This document shows, in pieces, positions 30,184 to 36,403 of a stretch of DNA of 36,403 bases. The notes under the pieces are model-generated. The model did no database searches, was not told the origin of the DNA, and saw only the letters and a list, made by a program, of their open reading frames with translations. How positions within the stretch are numbered: position 1 is the first letter of the stretch; the number at the start of each line of letters is the position of its first letter. The DNA comes from a virus. The stretch lies in IMG/VR virus record IMGVR_UViG_3300021976_000004, positions 1 through 36,403 of that record; one strand, given 5' to 3'. The translations under genes were made by a program, and so were the position numbers.

Positions 30184-30691
30184 AAATATGACCAATGATG
30201 ATAAAGTTTGTCAGTTTAAGCAAATCCTGCATTTGTTTTATATCATGAAAATAAAAATAATTATTGTCCTCACATAACAATACATCGCCTTCATAGACAA
30301 ATTTATGGTTTGTGTCTTTTTTGTCTATTGCCTGCATCAAAAACTTTGCATTGAATGTGGAAATTTTACGTAATTTAGCGCCTTTGACGCGATAAGTTAT
30401 TTTTGCCTTCATGCCTTCTTGAAAAACGATTGAGTCAACCTGACACATACCATGAGTCTTGCTGTAATATCTGTAATTTGGCCAGTATTCTTTTTTGTCT
30501 TCAGTATTTTTGTACGAGTGTGATTCGTCGGCTTTTAGTTCGCCATGGGTGAGCTTTTCTAGCCTAAGTTGCTGGAGCATAGGGATATAACCACGCTTAG
30601 TCCAAATTGAAAAGCTTTGGCGAGTCAATCCAAGTGCTTTGCACGCTTGATTACCTGAGCCAAAGTATTGATACACTTCTTCAAGCGTCAT
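30146..30691 (-). CDS. HTH-YopX fusion protein
   Basis: The 181-residue protein joins an N-terminal Cro/YdaS-like helix-turn-helix (MTLEEVYQYFGSGNQACKAL, then TRQSFSIWTKRGYIPMLQQL) to a C-terminal YopX-type domain (FVYEGDVLLCEDNNYFYFHD ... FIIIGHIYD). YopX domains are common in phage hypothetical genes with a EGD ... IGNIYE pattern; here joined to a DNA-binding head, which suggests a regulator sensing something through YopX. The HTH half is related to the 28426-28644 protein. Ribosome site weak. Confidence 0.75.
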   Translation of the reverse strand: MTLEEVYQYFGSGNQACKALGLTRQSFSIWTKRGYIPMLQQLRLEKLTHGELKADESHSYKNTEDKKEYWPNYRYYSKTHGMCQVDSIVFQEGMKAKITYRVKGAKLRKISTFNAKFLMQAIDKKDTNHKFVYEGDVLLCEDNNYFYFHDIKQMQDLLKLTNFIIIGHIYDGKDYTTNGTN

Positions 30692-30725
30692 TTAATTCGT
30701 CATCGTCTATTGATTTGATCATCAA

Positions 30726-30956
30726 TTATCCCGCGGTATGTTCATTTGTTTTTCTTACCCATGCATATAAACACCATATCCCACAAAAATGCTTATCTCC
30801 GGTCAATAAGTTTGGATTTTTCTTCACAGATTCAGCAGCATCTGGAGCATGAGCAATAAGCTCATCCATCAACTTTAGACGATAATCAACAGCATTTGTT
30901 GTTACAGTTATGTCCGCATTACAATTATCGCATGTAAATCTAAGATGCTGTGTCAT
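30726..30956 (-). CDS. small zinc-finger-like protein
   Basis: The 76-residue protein has CDNCNADITV near residue 9 and FCGIWCLYAWV near residue 57, four cysteines in two CxxC-type pairs about 45 residues apart, enough for a zinc site. AAAGGA eight bases before the ATG supports the start. Function unknown; early gene by position. Confidence 0.65.
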   Translation of the reverse strand: MTQHLRFTCDNCNADITVTTNAVDYRLKLMDELIAHAPDAAESVKKNPNLLTGDKHFCGIWCLYAWVRKTNEHTAG

Positions 30957-30976
30957 CCTTGGATTCCTTTAAGATC

Positions 30977-31159
30977 TTAACTATGCTGAACATGCATTAA
31001 CACATCTTCTAATGCCATAACATAACCACTAATCATATGGAAAATTTTGGTGCCTTCCATTAGATTTGGTAAAACTTTAGATTTAGACTCCGAATGAAGA
31101 GTGTCAATCCAATTAATCAACTCTAGTGTTTCGTTACTCATGGACGATGCTTTAACCAT
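30977..31159 (-). CDS. hypothetical small early protein
   Basis: The 60-residue protein (MVKASSMSNETLELINWIDT; KIFHMISGYVMALEDVLMHV) is helical and not recognised. AAGGA six bases before ATG 31159 favours this start over the internal one at 31141. It is second in the minus-strand early run. Confidence 0.6.
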   Translation of the reverse strand: MVKASSMSNETLELINWIDTLHSESKSKVLPNLMEGTKIFHMISGYVMALEDVLMHVQHS

Positions 31160-31196
31160 TTTATTTCCTTATCATTAATGAACTTTAATCAAAAAA

Positions 31197-31418
31197 TCAT
31201 ATCGTATGTTTTAAACCAGACAATATTAACTGCCGCCTTCCCCCTTCCCCTTCGATTATTATTTTGTCTCCTTGTTCCACAGCCCTATAAATTGTGTCAC
31301 TAAGCTCAATAGAGCGTCTAACCACATCAGAACGGCTTAGAGTCTTGAAGCAATCTTTTAATCGATCGGCTTGGTGCAATGTTTCTTCTTTTATTCTTAC
31401 ATTCAATCTGTGAGACAT
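31197..31418 (-). CDS. ribbon-helix-helix regulator divergent from the recombination operon
   Basis: The 73-residue protein begins MSHRLNVRIKEETLHQADRL, a ribbon-helix-helix strand and helix, then SRSDVVRRSIELSDTI as the second helix, and a C-terminal beta-hairpin (IIIEGEGGRRQLIL). It has no toxin partner here. The longer frame upstream is not coding; the ATG at 31418 begins the fold. It lies back to back with the recE-recT promoter, so it is the likely repressor of that operon and of the twin promoter at 25705. Confidence 0.8.
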   Translation of the reverse strand: MSHRLNVRIKEETLHQADRLKDCFKTLSRSDVVRRSIELSDTIYRAVEQGDKIIIEGEGGRRQLILSGLKHTI

Positions 31419-31441
31419 TTTAAACCTCTGATTCTTGTTTT

Positions 31442-31470
31442 GTACATACAAGCGTAACGCATATGTACGC
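31442..31470. promoter_or_regulatory. probable operator of the RHH regulator
   Basis: Between the RHH gene and the recE promoter lie two nested inverted repeats: GTACATA (31442-31448) with TATGTAC (31462-31468), and GCGTA (31452-31456) with TACGC (31466-31470). TGTACA also occurs at 31441-31446. Nested dyads beside a divergent regulator gene are good operator candidates. Confidence 0.5.
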
Positions 31471-31508
31471 AAACATGAATATAACAACAAAAAAACCAAT
31501 AAAACATA

Positions 31509-31576
31509 TTTGTTGACATGGTAACGTTTGTTTACTAAAATAGCAAGTGCTCTAAAAAGCACCTATCAAGCAGATA
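31509..31576 (+). promoter_or_regulatory. promoter P2 of the recombination operon with 5' hairpin
   Basis: TTGACA (31513-31518) and TAAAAT (31536-31541) are 17 bases apart. TTTGTTGACATGGTAAC and ATCAAGCAGATA are shared with promoter P1 at 25705-25755. The transcript would start with the hairpin GTGCT-CTAAAA-AGCAC (31547-31562), which resembles a boxA/boxB-type nut element or a 5' stabiliser. The recE-like ATG follows at 31603 with GAGGAG. Confidence 0.85.
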
Positions 31577-31602
31577 TAAGACTAATTTTTTGAGGAGATA
31601 TA

Positions 31603-32427
31603 ATGATTGAATTCATAGATGGTGTTCACGATATAAGTAATGAGGATTACCACAGTTCCAAGGGAATTTCACGAAGCCAGTTAATGCTTCTGAATCAAAG
31701 TCCATATCATTTTTGGTATAAAATATTTTCTGGAAAATATGTTAAAGAAAACGCCACGCCTGCGATGAACATTGGCCAAATCTTCCATGTATTACTGTTA
31801 GAGCCGGATAAATTTGACAGTGAATTTGTCGTCATGCCACAACTAGACAGACGAACCAAAAATGGGAAAGAAGAATATAAACAATTTATCTTGGGAAGCT
31901 CTGGAAGAACTGTAATTACGCACGACCAATATCAAAGCGTTATCGAAATGGTCGACAAAGTTAACCAACACGAAATCGTCTACACGCTTATTGAAGACGC
32001 AAAGTTTGAGCAATCTATTTATTGGACAGACTCTGAGACTGGATTGCAGTTCAAATCACGACCAGATATTTGGTCATCGAAAATGATAGTGGATTTAAAG
32101 ACCACAGCAAATTCAAGCCCTCATTCATTCCAGAGATCGGCCTTAGACTATGGATATTTTCTACAAGCAGGCATGAGCTTTGAGGCATGCAAATCAATTG
32201 GTAAGCCTTTTGATATGTTTGTGATACTGGCTTGCGAGAAAGAAGACCCATACGTTCCTATGGCTTACATGATGGACGATGAAGCACTTCAATTCGGAAT
32301 TGACCAATTTAGCAAACTTAAAAATAAACTTAAAAAATGTATTGATAATGACGATTGGCCAGCTTATGACATCCGGGAATTAACTGTTCCTAAATATGCT
32401 ATCCATGCAATCGAAGAAGTCGCTTAA
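31603..32427 (+). CDS. RecE-like exonuclease (PD-(D/E)XK, DUF3799 type)
   Basis: The 274-residue protein begins IEFIDGVHDISNEDYHSSKG, the usual ISN..YH...GIS start of RecE C-terminal nucleases. It carries the catalytic series D155 (RPDIW), D164-x-K166 (VDLKTT) and a following Q/Y-rich helix (YGYFLQAGMSFEAC). It should chew 5' ends and give 3' tails to RecT. GAGGAG precedes the ATG. First gene of the recombination operon driven by P2. Confidence 0.9.
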   Translation: MIEFIDGVHDISNEDYHSSKGISRSQLMLLNQSPYHFWYKIFSGKYVKENATPAMNIGQIFHVLLLEPDKFDSEFVVMPQLDRRTKNGKEEYKQFILGSSGRTVITHDQYQSVIEMVDKVNQHEIVYTLIEDAKFEQSIYWTDSETGLQFKSRPDIWSSKMIVDLKTTANSSPHSFQRSALDYGYFLQAGMSFEACKSIGKPFDMFVILACEKEDPYVPMAYMMDDEALQFGIDQFSKLKNKLKKCIDNDDWPAYDIRELTVPKYAIHAIEEVA

Positions 32428-32436
32428 GGAGACCTA

Positions 32437-33306
32437 ATGAGTAACGCACTAGCTACAGTACATCATAGCTTAACCATGTGGGAAGATGACACCAAGGTAC
32501 AAGAAGTACGAAAACTGTTTGCCCCAAGCTTAACTGACTTGGAATTTGGTTTTTTTGTTGGCATGGGAAAGGCTACTAATTTAAATCCATTCTTACGCGA
32601 AATCTGGGCTGTTAAGTATGATAAAAGCCAAGCAGCCCAAATTTTTATCGGCCGGGATGGGTATAGGAAAGCGGCCCAGGGACATCCTGAATACGATTTT
32701 CATCAATCAGATGCAGTGTATGAGAACGATAAATTCGAAGTCATTAATGGTGATGTGAAACACTCCTATAAGCTTACGAATCGTGGCAAGTTGATTGGCG
32801 CTTACTGCATAGCTAAACGCCATAAATCCTCACGTCCTATTTATGTTTTTGCTGAGCTTGGCGAGTATTCTACAGGTAGAAGCTTATGGGATGCTGCAAA
32901 AGGGAAACCAGCAACCATGATCAAGAAAGTTGCGGAATCTCAATGCTTGCGTGCTTGCTTCCAAGATTTACTAGGTGGTACTTACGGTGAAGAAGAAATG
33001 ATTGAACGCTCGAGCAGACAATCATTGAAAGAAGGTAATCCCTCGAAATCGAATCAGTTAATGGACAAATTAAAGCAAGCCAAGGGCCAAACAATAGATG
33101 TAGAGCCTGAAGCAGAGCAAGAGACTGGGGAAATAGCCACCACTGATCAATTAAAAGAAGTGCACGCCTTGTTAGCCGTTAAAGACTTCAATAAGGACCG
33201 ATTAACCGGTGCACTTGGGCATTATAATGTAGAAACATTAGCGCAGTTAACCGCGCAACAGGCCGATGATTTTATTAATCAATTAAACAAAATCGCAGAT
33301 AAGTAA
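32437..33306 (+). CDS. recT: RecT/Bet-family annealing protein
   Basis: The 289-residue protein has the lambda Bet/RecT family core: LFAPSLTDLEFGFFVGMGKA, LNPFLREIWAVKYDK, IFIGRDGYRKAA, and TMIKKVAESQCLRACF followed by GTYGEEEM. It coats single strands and anneals them, working with the exonuclease nine bases upstream. AAGGAG supports the start. The C-terminal part (LKEVHALLAVKDFNKDRLTG) is a separate helical segment. A stable hairpin follows at 33339-33363. Confidence 0.9.
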   Translation: MSNALATVHHSLTMWEDDTKVQEVRKLFAPSLTDLEFGFFVGMGKATNLNPFLREIWAVKYDKSQAAQIFIGRDGYRKAAQGHPEYDFHQSDAVYENDKFEVINGDVKHSYKLTNRGKLIGAYCIAKRHKSSRPIYVFAELGEYSTGRSLWDAAKGKPATMIKKVAESQCLRACFQDLLGGTYGEEEMIERSSRQSLKEGNPSKSNQLMDKLKQAKGQTIDVEPEAEQETGEIATTDQLKEVHALLAVKDFNKDRLTGALGHYNVETLAQLTAQQADDFINQLNKIADK

Positions 33307-33338
33307 TAATCAAATTTCTTTTTTTTGTCTTGCTTTCA

Positions 33339-33363
33339 CGGACCTTTTTCTATAAAAGGTCCG
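33339..33363 (+). other. 10-bp hairpin between recT and ssb
   Basis: CGGACCTTTT and AAAAGGTCCG pair perfectly around TCTAT. No T-run follows on the plus strand, so it is not a standard terminator. It may be an RNase processing or mRNA-stabilising element that sets SSB and RecT levels apart. Confidence 0.6.
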
Positions 33364-33397
33364 CTTCAATTAAATTCAGTTTCCAGGATTAATATAG

Positions 33398-33808
33398 ATG
33401 ATAAATAAGGCCACACTAGTGGGAAGAATTGGAAAGAAAGATACAAAATCTCTTAATAGTGGAGTTAAATTAACCACCCTTTCCATCGCTACTAATCGAA
33501 AATACATTGATTCGCAAGGTATGCATCAAGAAATAACGACCTGGCATAATGTTAACTTCTTTAATAAGGTTGCCGAAGTTGCCGAAAAGTACGCGCACGT
33601 TGGAGACCTTATATATATTGAAGGCGAAATAAGTAATAAGAAGGTCGAGGACAGCAATGGTGTGTCTAAATGGATATACTCCATAACCGGTAAAGAATTA
33701 AAACTTTTACCTAATGGTAAAAAAGAAAACATCGAATCAAAACCCAATCAAGAACCAGAATCCCCTATCTCTGAAGATTATTTTGATAATTCTGAAGTGC
33801 CATTTTAG
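33398..33808 (+). CDS. ssb: single-stranded DNA-binding protein
   Basis: The 136-residue protein is a bacterial-type SSB: MINKATLVGRIGKKDTKSLN, TTWHNVNFFNKVAEVAEKY, DLIYIEGEISNKKVED in the OB fold, and an acidic C-terminal tip SEDYFDNSEVPF, like the DDIPF tail that binds partner enzymes. It should protect the single strands used by RecT and replication. Confidence 0.95.
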   Translation: MINKATLVGRIGKKDTKSLNSGVKLTTLSIATNRKYIDSQGMHQEITTWHNVNFFNKVAEVAEKYAHVGDLIYIEGEISNKKVEDSNGVSKWIYSITGKELKLLPNGKKENIESKPNQEPESPISEDYFDNSEVPF

Positions 33809-33831
33809 ACGTCATAAAGGAAATAAAAATA

Positions 33832-34239
33832 ATGGAAAATGAAAAGTTAATAACATTTGGGCAGCTGTTGAAAATAAAAAGAGAGTAAATGGGATTGAAT
33901 CTGGATTCTGCAAAAAGACAGTCTGGATTAACCAGTTTATCTCAATATGAAAAAGGATTATCAAAACCTAGAGGTAATTCTTTATTAAGAATTATGGCTT
34001 TTTATAAACTCACAGATTCTGAAATTAATGCATGCAAAGATAATACCCCTGTAGATAGTAATAGAGAGAAAACAAGAATTTCAAGAATATTAGATTTAAT
34101 GGAAAGCGTTATAAAAGATGTGGAGAAAATACAAGAAAAAGGAGTACTAGCAAAAACGATTAAAAATGGTGCGCTTGAATCTTTAAATGATGCTTTTCGC
34201 CTAGTCAATGATGTATTGATTATTGAAAGGGTCATTTAG
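33832..34239 (+). pseudogene. Cro/CI-type HTH gene interrupted by an in-frame TAA
   Basis: From ATG 33832 (AAGGA before it) the frame gives MENEKLITFGQLLKIKRE, then TAA at 33886, then ATG at 33889 in the same frame continuing NLDSAKRQSGLTSLSQYEKG and a 75-residue helical tail. Helix 1 lies before the stop, helices 2-3 after it, so one HTH domain is split. The TAAATG junction permits reinitiation. Two residues also seem missing in the turn before SLSQYE. Either it is decaying, or two peptides are made, or the stop is read through. The restarted product is 116 residues. Confidence 0.7.
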
Positions 34240-34287
34240 TAAAGGACTTTATATTTAAAAGTTTGTTAATAAAAAAGGAAGTTGTAC

Positions 34288-34674
34288 ATGAAAAAAACGA
34301 TATTGGCATTGTCCATATTAGCAATGCCTATGATTTCTCAGGCTGGAGTAATAACGCCAACTGCACATAGTCGAGCTAACTGCGTTGGATTTAATGAATC
34401 TATCACCTGGCACTTAGGTCATTCGTATATGTGGCGCGTTGAAAGCCATCACTACCCTAAAGGATGGACGCATCCAGTTCATATCATGAATACCGGAACT
34501 CATGTAACTTGGAGGGCAGCAGCTTGCCATCCAAACGAAGCCTACTCATCTCGGGGTGATCAATGGTATGTCAATGGATTTCATTTCTATTACCCAGACG
34601 GGTCAAAAGAACGGCTCGATACTATGACCGGGGTTGGCGACTGCAGCATATATGATGGCTGGTGGGATCATTAA
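34288..34674 (+). CDS. secreted protein with signal peptide, His/Trp/Tyr-rich
   Basis: The 128-residue protein begins with a clear Sec signal (MKKTILALSILAMPMISQAG; cleavage after SQA). The mature part is rich in His, Trp and Tyr (ESITWHLGHSYMWRVESHHY; WRAAACHPNEAYSSRGDQWY) with three cysteines, unlike its neighbours. No family is recognised. AAGGAAG before ATG 34288 sets the start. It is transcribed with ssb and the HTH gene; a lysogenic conversion or cell-envelope role is likely. Confidence 0.75.
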   Translation: MKKTILALSILAMPMISQAGVITPTAHSRANCVGFNESITWHLGHSYMWRVESHHYPKGWTHPVHIMNTGTHVTWRAAACHPNEAYSSRGDQWYVNGFHFYYPDGSKERLDTMTGVGDCSIYDGWWDH

Positions 34675-34700
34675 TAAATACTTTAGGAAAGGGAAAAACG

Positions 34701-35486
34701 ATGAAAAAAATAGCAACAACGATGATAGCGATGGCAATGTTTTCAACTGCATATGCAGATGATGCCGCTATTGAAAAAGCTAGAATGGAATGGGCAAAAC
34801 AATATATGGCAAAACAAGGATCTCCAATTCCTGATTCAGGCATAACGGTAATTCCAGAAGCTCAAATGTCCCAATATAAACATTTCAAAAAACAAAGATT
34901 GAAAGATAAAGAAGATATTGCAAATTTGGGATATATCAATAAGAACAATGAAGAAATAGAGCATTTGATGAATATCAAAAATATTACTTCTCATCATTAC
35001 AAAAGATATGGTCAAGACTTTAAACCTACTGGAACACATCTGAGACGAAATATAAATGAATTACCTATGGCCTATACATTCCTAGGAGTTCCGCAAAATG
35101 ATATGTCGGAATTTTTAGGTGTGGCACCTTATTTGTCGTATATAAATAAACAAGGCTGGGTTGGAGCAATGCAATTTTTTAACAATAATGAAATTGGCAA
35201 CTGCACATTTAGCGAGAACAACGTTCGACTAAGTCACGGCGCAGTAATTGTTGCAAAAGAAGACGCGAGAAATGATGTTAATGACAAAACAACAACGGTT
35301 CAAGTTGTGGGAACAAAAGAAAATGGTTTTTTGTATGATGTAGAATGGTTCGATAATACATTTTTTAGAGAATTAAAATGTGTAAACAAAGAATTCTCTC
35401 CGACAACAACCAATTTAGTTATTGAGTTAGCCAAGAGAATTGATATTTATAATTCTAGCAATGGGAATACCTCCGCAACTAATTAA
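34701..35486 (+). CDS. secreted protein of unknown function
   Basis: The 261-residue protein has a Sec signal (MKKIATTMIAMAMFSTAYAD) and a charged mature part (IEKARMEWAKQYMAKQGSPI) with a central globular region (YTFLGVPQNDMSEFLGVAPY; QGWVGAMQFFNNNEIGNCTF). Two cysteines could pair (NCTF, KCVNK). AAAGGG precedes ATG 34701, 26 bases after the previous gene. Together with the 34288 gene it forms a two-gene exported cassette at the end of the recombination operon. Its last bases overlap the opposing VRR-NUC gene by eight. Confidence 0.75.
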   Translation: MKKIATTMIAMAMFSTAYADDAAIEKARMEWAKQYMAKQGSPIPDSGITVIPEAQMSQYKHFKKQRLKDKEDIANLGYINKNNEEIEHLMNIKNITSHHYKRYGQDFKPTGTHLRRNINELPMAYTFLGVPQNDMSEFLGVAPYLSYINKQGWVGAMQFFNNNEIGNCTFSENNVRLSHGAVIVAKEDARNDVNDKTTTVQVVGTKENGFLYDVEWFDNTFFRELKCVNKEFSPTTTNLVIELAKRIDIYNSSNGNTSATN

Positions 35487-35856
35487 GACAATACCAATCA
35501 ATAGTCTTAATTCCCTCGTCGATAGACCAACAAACGGCAGTGAAATAATTTTGCTGCCGCATATCCGATAGGAAGTTGTTCTGCTCCTTACTTACTATAC
35601 CGCCCCTACTCTTAATCTCTATCCAAGCGCCACCATATCCATGGCGGGGCATCGCGATCAACAAATCAGATACGCCCTTTCTCATTCCTAAATCTTTCAT
35701 GAGCTTACCATAGCGAAGACTGCGCTTGCCTTCGTTTGGAAAGTGCATAACTAAATTCCCCATTTTTTTAAGTTTGGGATGATTTCTAACCCATTGAATA
35801 ATGGTCTTATGAATTGATTCTTCGGATAGTTCACCAGACTTTAATAATCGAACCAT
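35479..35856 (-). CDS. VRR-NUC domain nuclease
   Basis: The 125-residue protein has the phage VRR-NUC pattern: GVSDLLIAMPRHGYGGAWIE, catalytic D in GVSDLL, then IEIKS and a conserved SKEQ helix (VSKEQNNFLSDMRQQNYFTA). Such standalone nucleases act on branched DNA, and could resolve junctions before packaging. The ATG overlaps the muramidase stop by one base (TAATG), so it is last in the DUF1353-muramidase-nuclease operon. Confidence 0.9.
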   Translation of the reverse strand: MVRLLKSGELSEESIHKTIIQWVRNHPKLKKMGNLVMHFPNEGKRSLRYGKLMKDLGMRKGVSDLLIAMPRHGYGGAWIEIKSRGGIVSKEQNNFLSDMRQQNYFTAVCWSIDEGIKTIDWYCLN

Positions 35857-36389
35857 TATTTCGCGGCCCTTCTAAGCCATCCTTTCAGGAATACTTTTAG
35901 CTCTGGTTTATCTGCTACTAGATTTACATAAAAATGCGCCGCATTCTTTTTTAGTTCGTCATAAAGTTCGTCATATTTCCCATCAAGAATTAATGAATTG
36001 ATAGCTCCGAACGACTGTGGACCTAGGACTCCATCAACTTGAATAGGTGTCTTTCTTACTCGATTCACGGAAATTTGCGCTATTTTGTGCGACCTGCTCG
36101 CGCCCATATTCACTGTCATATCAAATATTTTTTTCGCAATATCTTCATTATTTATTCTTGAATAGTGATATTTATTCCAGAAATACTGACGATAAATTTC
36201 TCTTGATTTAGGCTCATCAAGCGCGAGTATATCGTCCAAATCCGTATCGCCATCACCATCTATGTCAATCCCTGCGCTTTTTAGAAAGCGCAGGGATATT
36301 CCGTAATTGGTTGCCCCTCCTGGATCGCTCTTATCATTTGAAAAAGGCCCCTCTATTGCTAAGAGAGCCTTAACCGAATAATCGAACAT
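35856..36389 (-). CDS. GH108-type muramidase (endolysin)
   Basis: The protein has the glycoside hydrolase 108 signature at its N-terminus (LLAIEGPFSNDKSDPGGATN, catalytic E13 in IEG, then YGIS), and a C-terminal peptidoglycan-binding type region (VNMGASRSHKIAQISVNRVR; GVLGPQSFGAINSL). It cleaves the glycan chain at lysis. The family usually has EGG; here it is EGP. The likely true start is ATG 133 across the circular junction, eight residues earlier. No signal peptide is visible, so export by a holin is expected; candidates are the membrane proteins at 7074 and 17255. Confidence 0.85.
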   Translation of the reverse strand: MFDYSVKALLAIEGPFSNDKSDPGGATNYGISLRFLKSAGIDIDGDGDTDLDDILALDEPKSREIYRQYFWNKYHYSRINNEDIAKKIFDMTVNMGASRSHKIAQISVNRVRKTPIQVDGVLGPQSFGAINSLILDGKYDELYDELKKNAAHFYVNLVADKPELKVFLKGWLRRAAK

Positions 36390-36403
36390 TTCTTGAGGAA
36401 ATA
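36281..36403. repeat. 123-bp direct terminal repeat (circular junction), right copy
   Basis: This copy is identical to bases 1-123; see the left copy. Removing one copy gives the unique circle. Confidence 0.95.

Overview
The window is very probably a complete circular phage genome rather than a piece of chromosome. Bases 1-123 are repeated exactly at 36281-36403, so the unique circle is about 36,280 bp. The muramidase gene runs across the junction. The head genes have the P22 podovirus architecture: small and large terminase, P22-type 700-residue portal, scaffold, P22-type coat, gp4-like and gp10-like connector/tail proteins, three ejection-type proteins, then tail fibres. No major tail protein, tape measure or baseplate gene is seen. 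The DNA is AT-rich, and Shine-Dalgarno sites and sigma70-like promoters are of ordinary Gram-negative type. Small secreted proteins and the gene style would suit a gammaproteobacterial host, possibly Legionellales-like, but nothing here proves the host.

Layout. 1-1140: lysis/lysogeny edge, with DUF1353 and muramidase (both minus strand) and a 420-base regulatory region holding three inverted or direct repeat structures. 1147-16509: late structural operon on the minus strand, fibres last. 16797-17443: a plus-strand RHH-RelE-membrane protein module set between scaffold and portal. 17453-21291: a small basic protein, portal and TerL. 21365-22008: a plus-strand phd-doc module. 22054-25562: a run of small minus-strand phage genes ending in TerS, broken by one plus-strand gene and containing a 128-nt tRNA-like RNA. 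25783-26448: a plus-strand operon of small proteins. 26434-28644: minus-strand replication region with an O-like initiator carrying iterons inside its own gene and, upstream, a likely antisense small RNA. 28791-29336: a plus-strand HTH/coiled-coil protein. 29345-31418: small minus-strand early genes, including an HTH-YopX fusion and an RHH regulator. 31603-35486: plus-strand recombination operon (RecE-like exonuclease, RecT, SSB), then an interrupted HTH gene and two secreted proteins. 35479-36403: VRR-NUC nuclease and muramidase.

How it fits together. Replication is expected to start at the iterons inside the O-like gene, with recombination supported by RecE/RecT/SSB. Concatemers would be headful-packaged by TerS/TerL through the P22-type portal, which would also explain the circular assembly. 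No integrase, transposase or ParA is present. With two toxin-antitoxin modules and a plasmid-type HTH/coiled-coil protein, an extrachromosomal (phage-plasmid) prophage state is a reasonable hypothesis, but an obligately lytic life is not excluded.

The most interesting items are the lambda-like origin with an OOP-like RNA, the three-gene toxin-antitoxin-membrane operon with helically phased operators, the odd tRNA-like RNA, a twin promoter pair that defines a regulon, and an HTH gene broken by an in-frame TAA.
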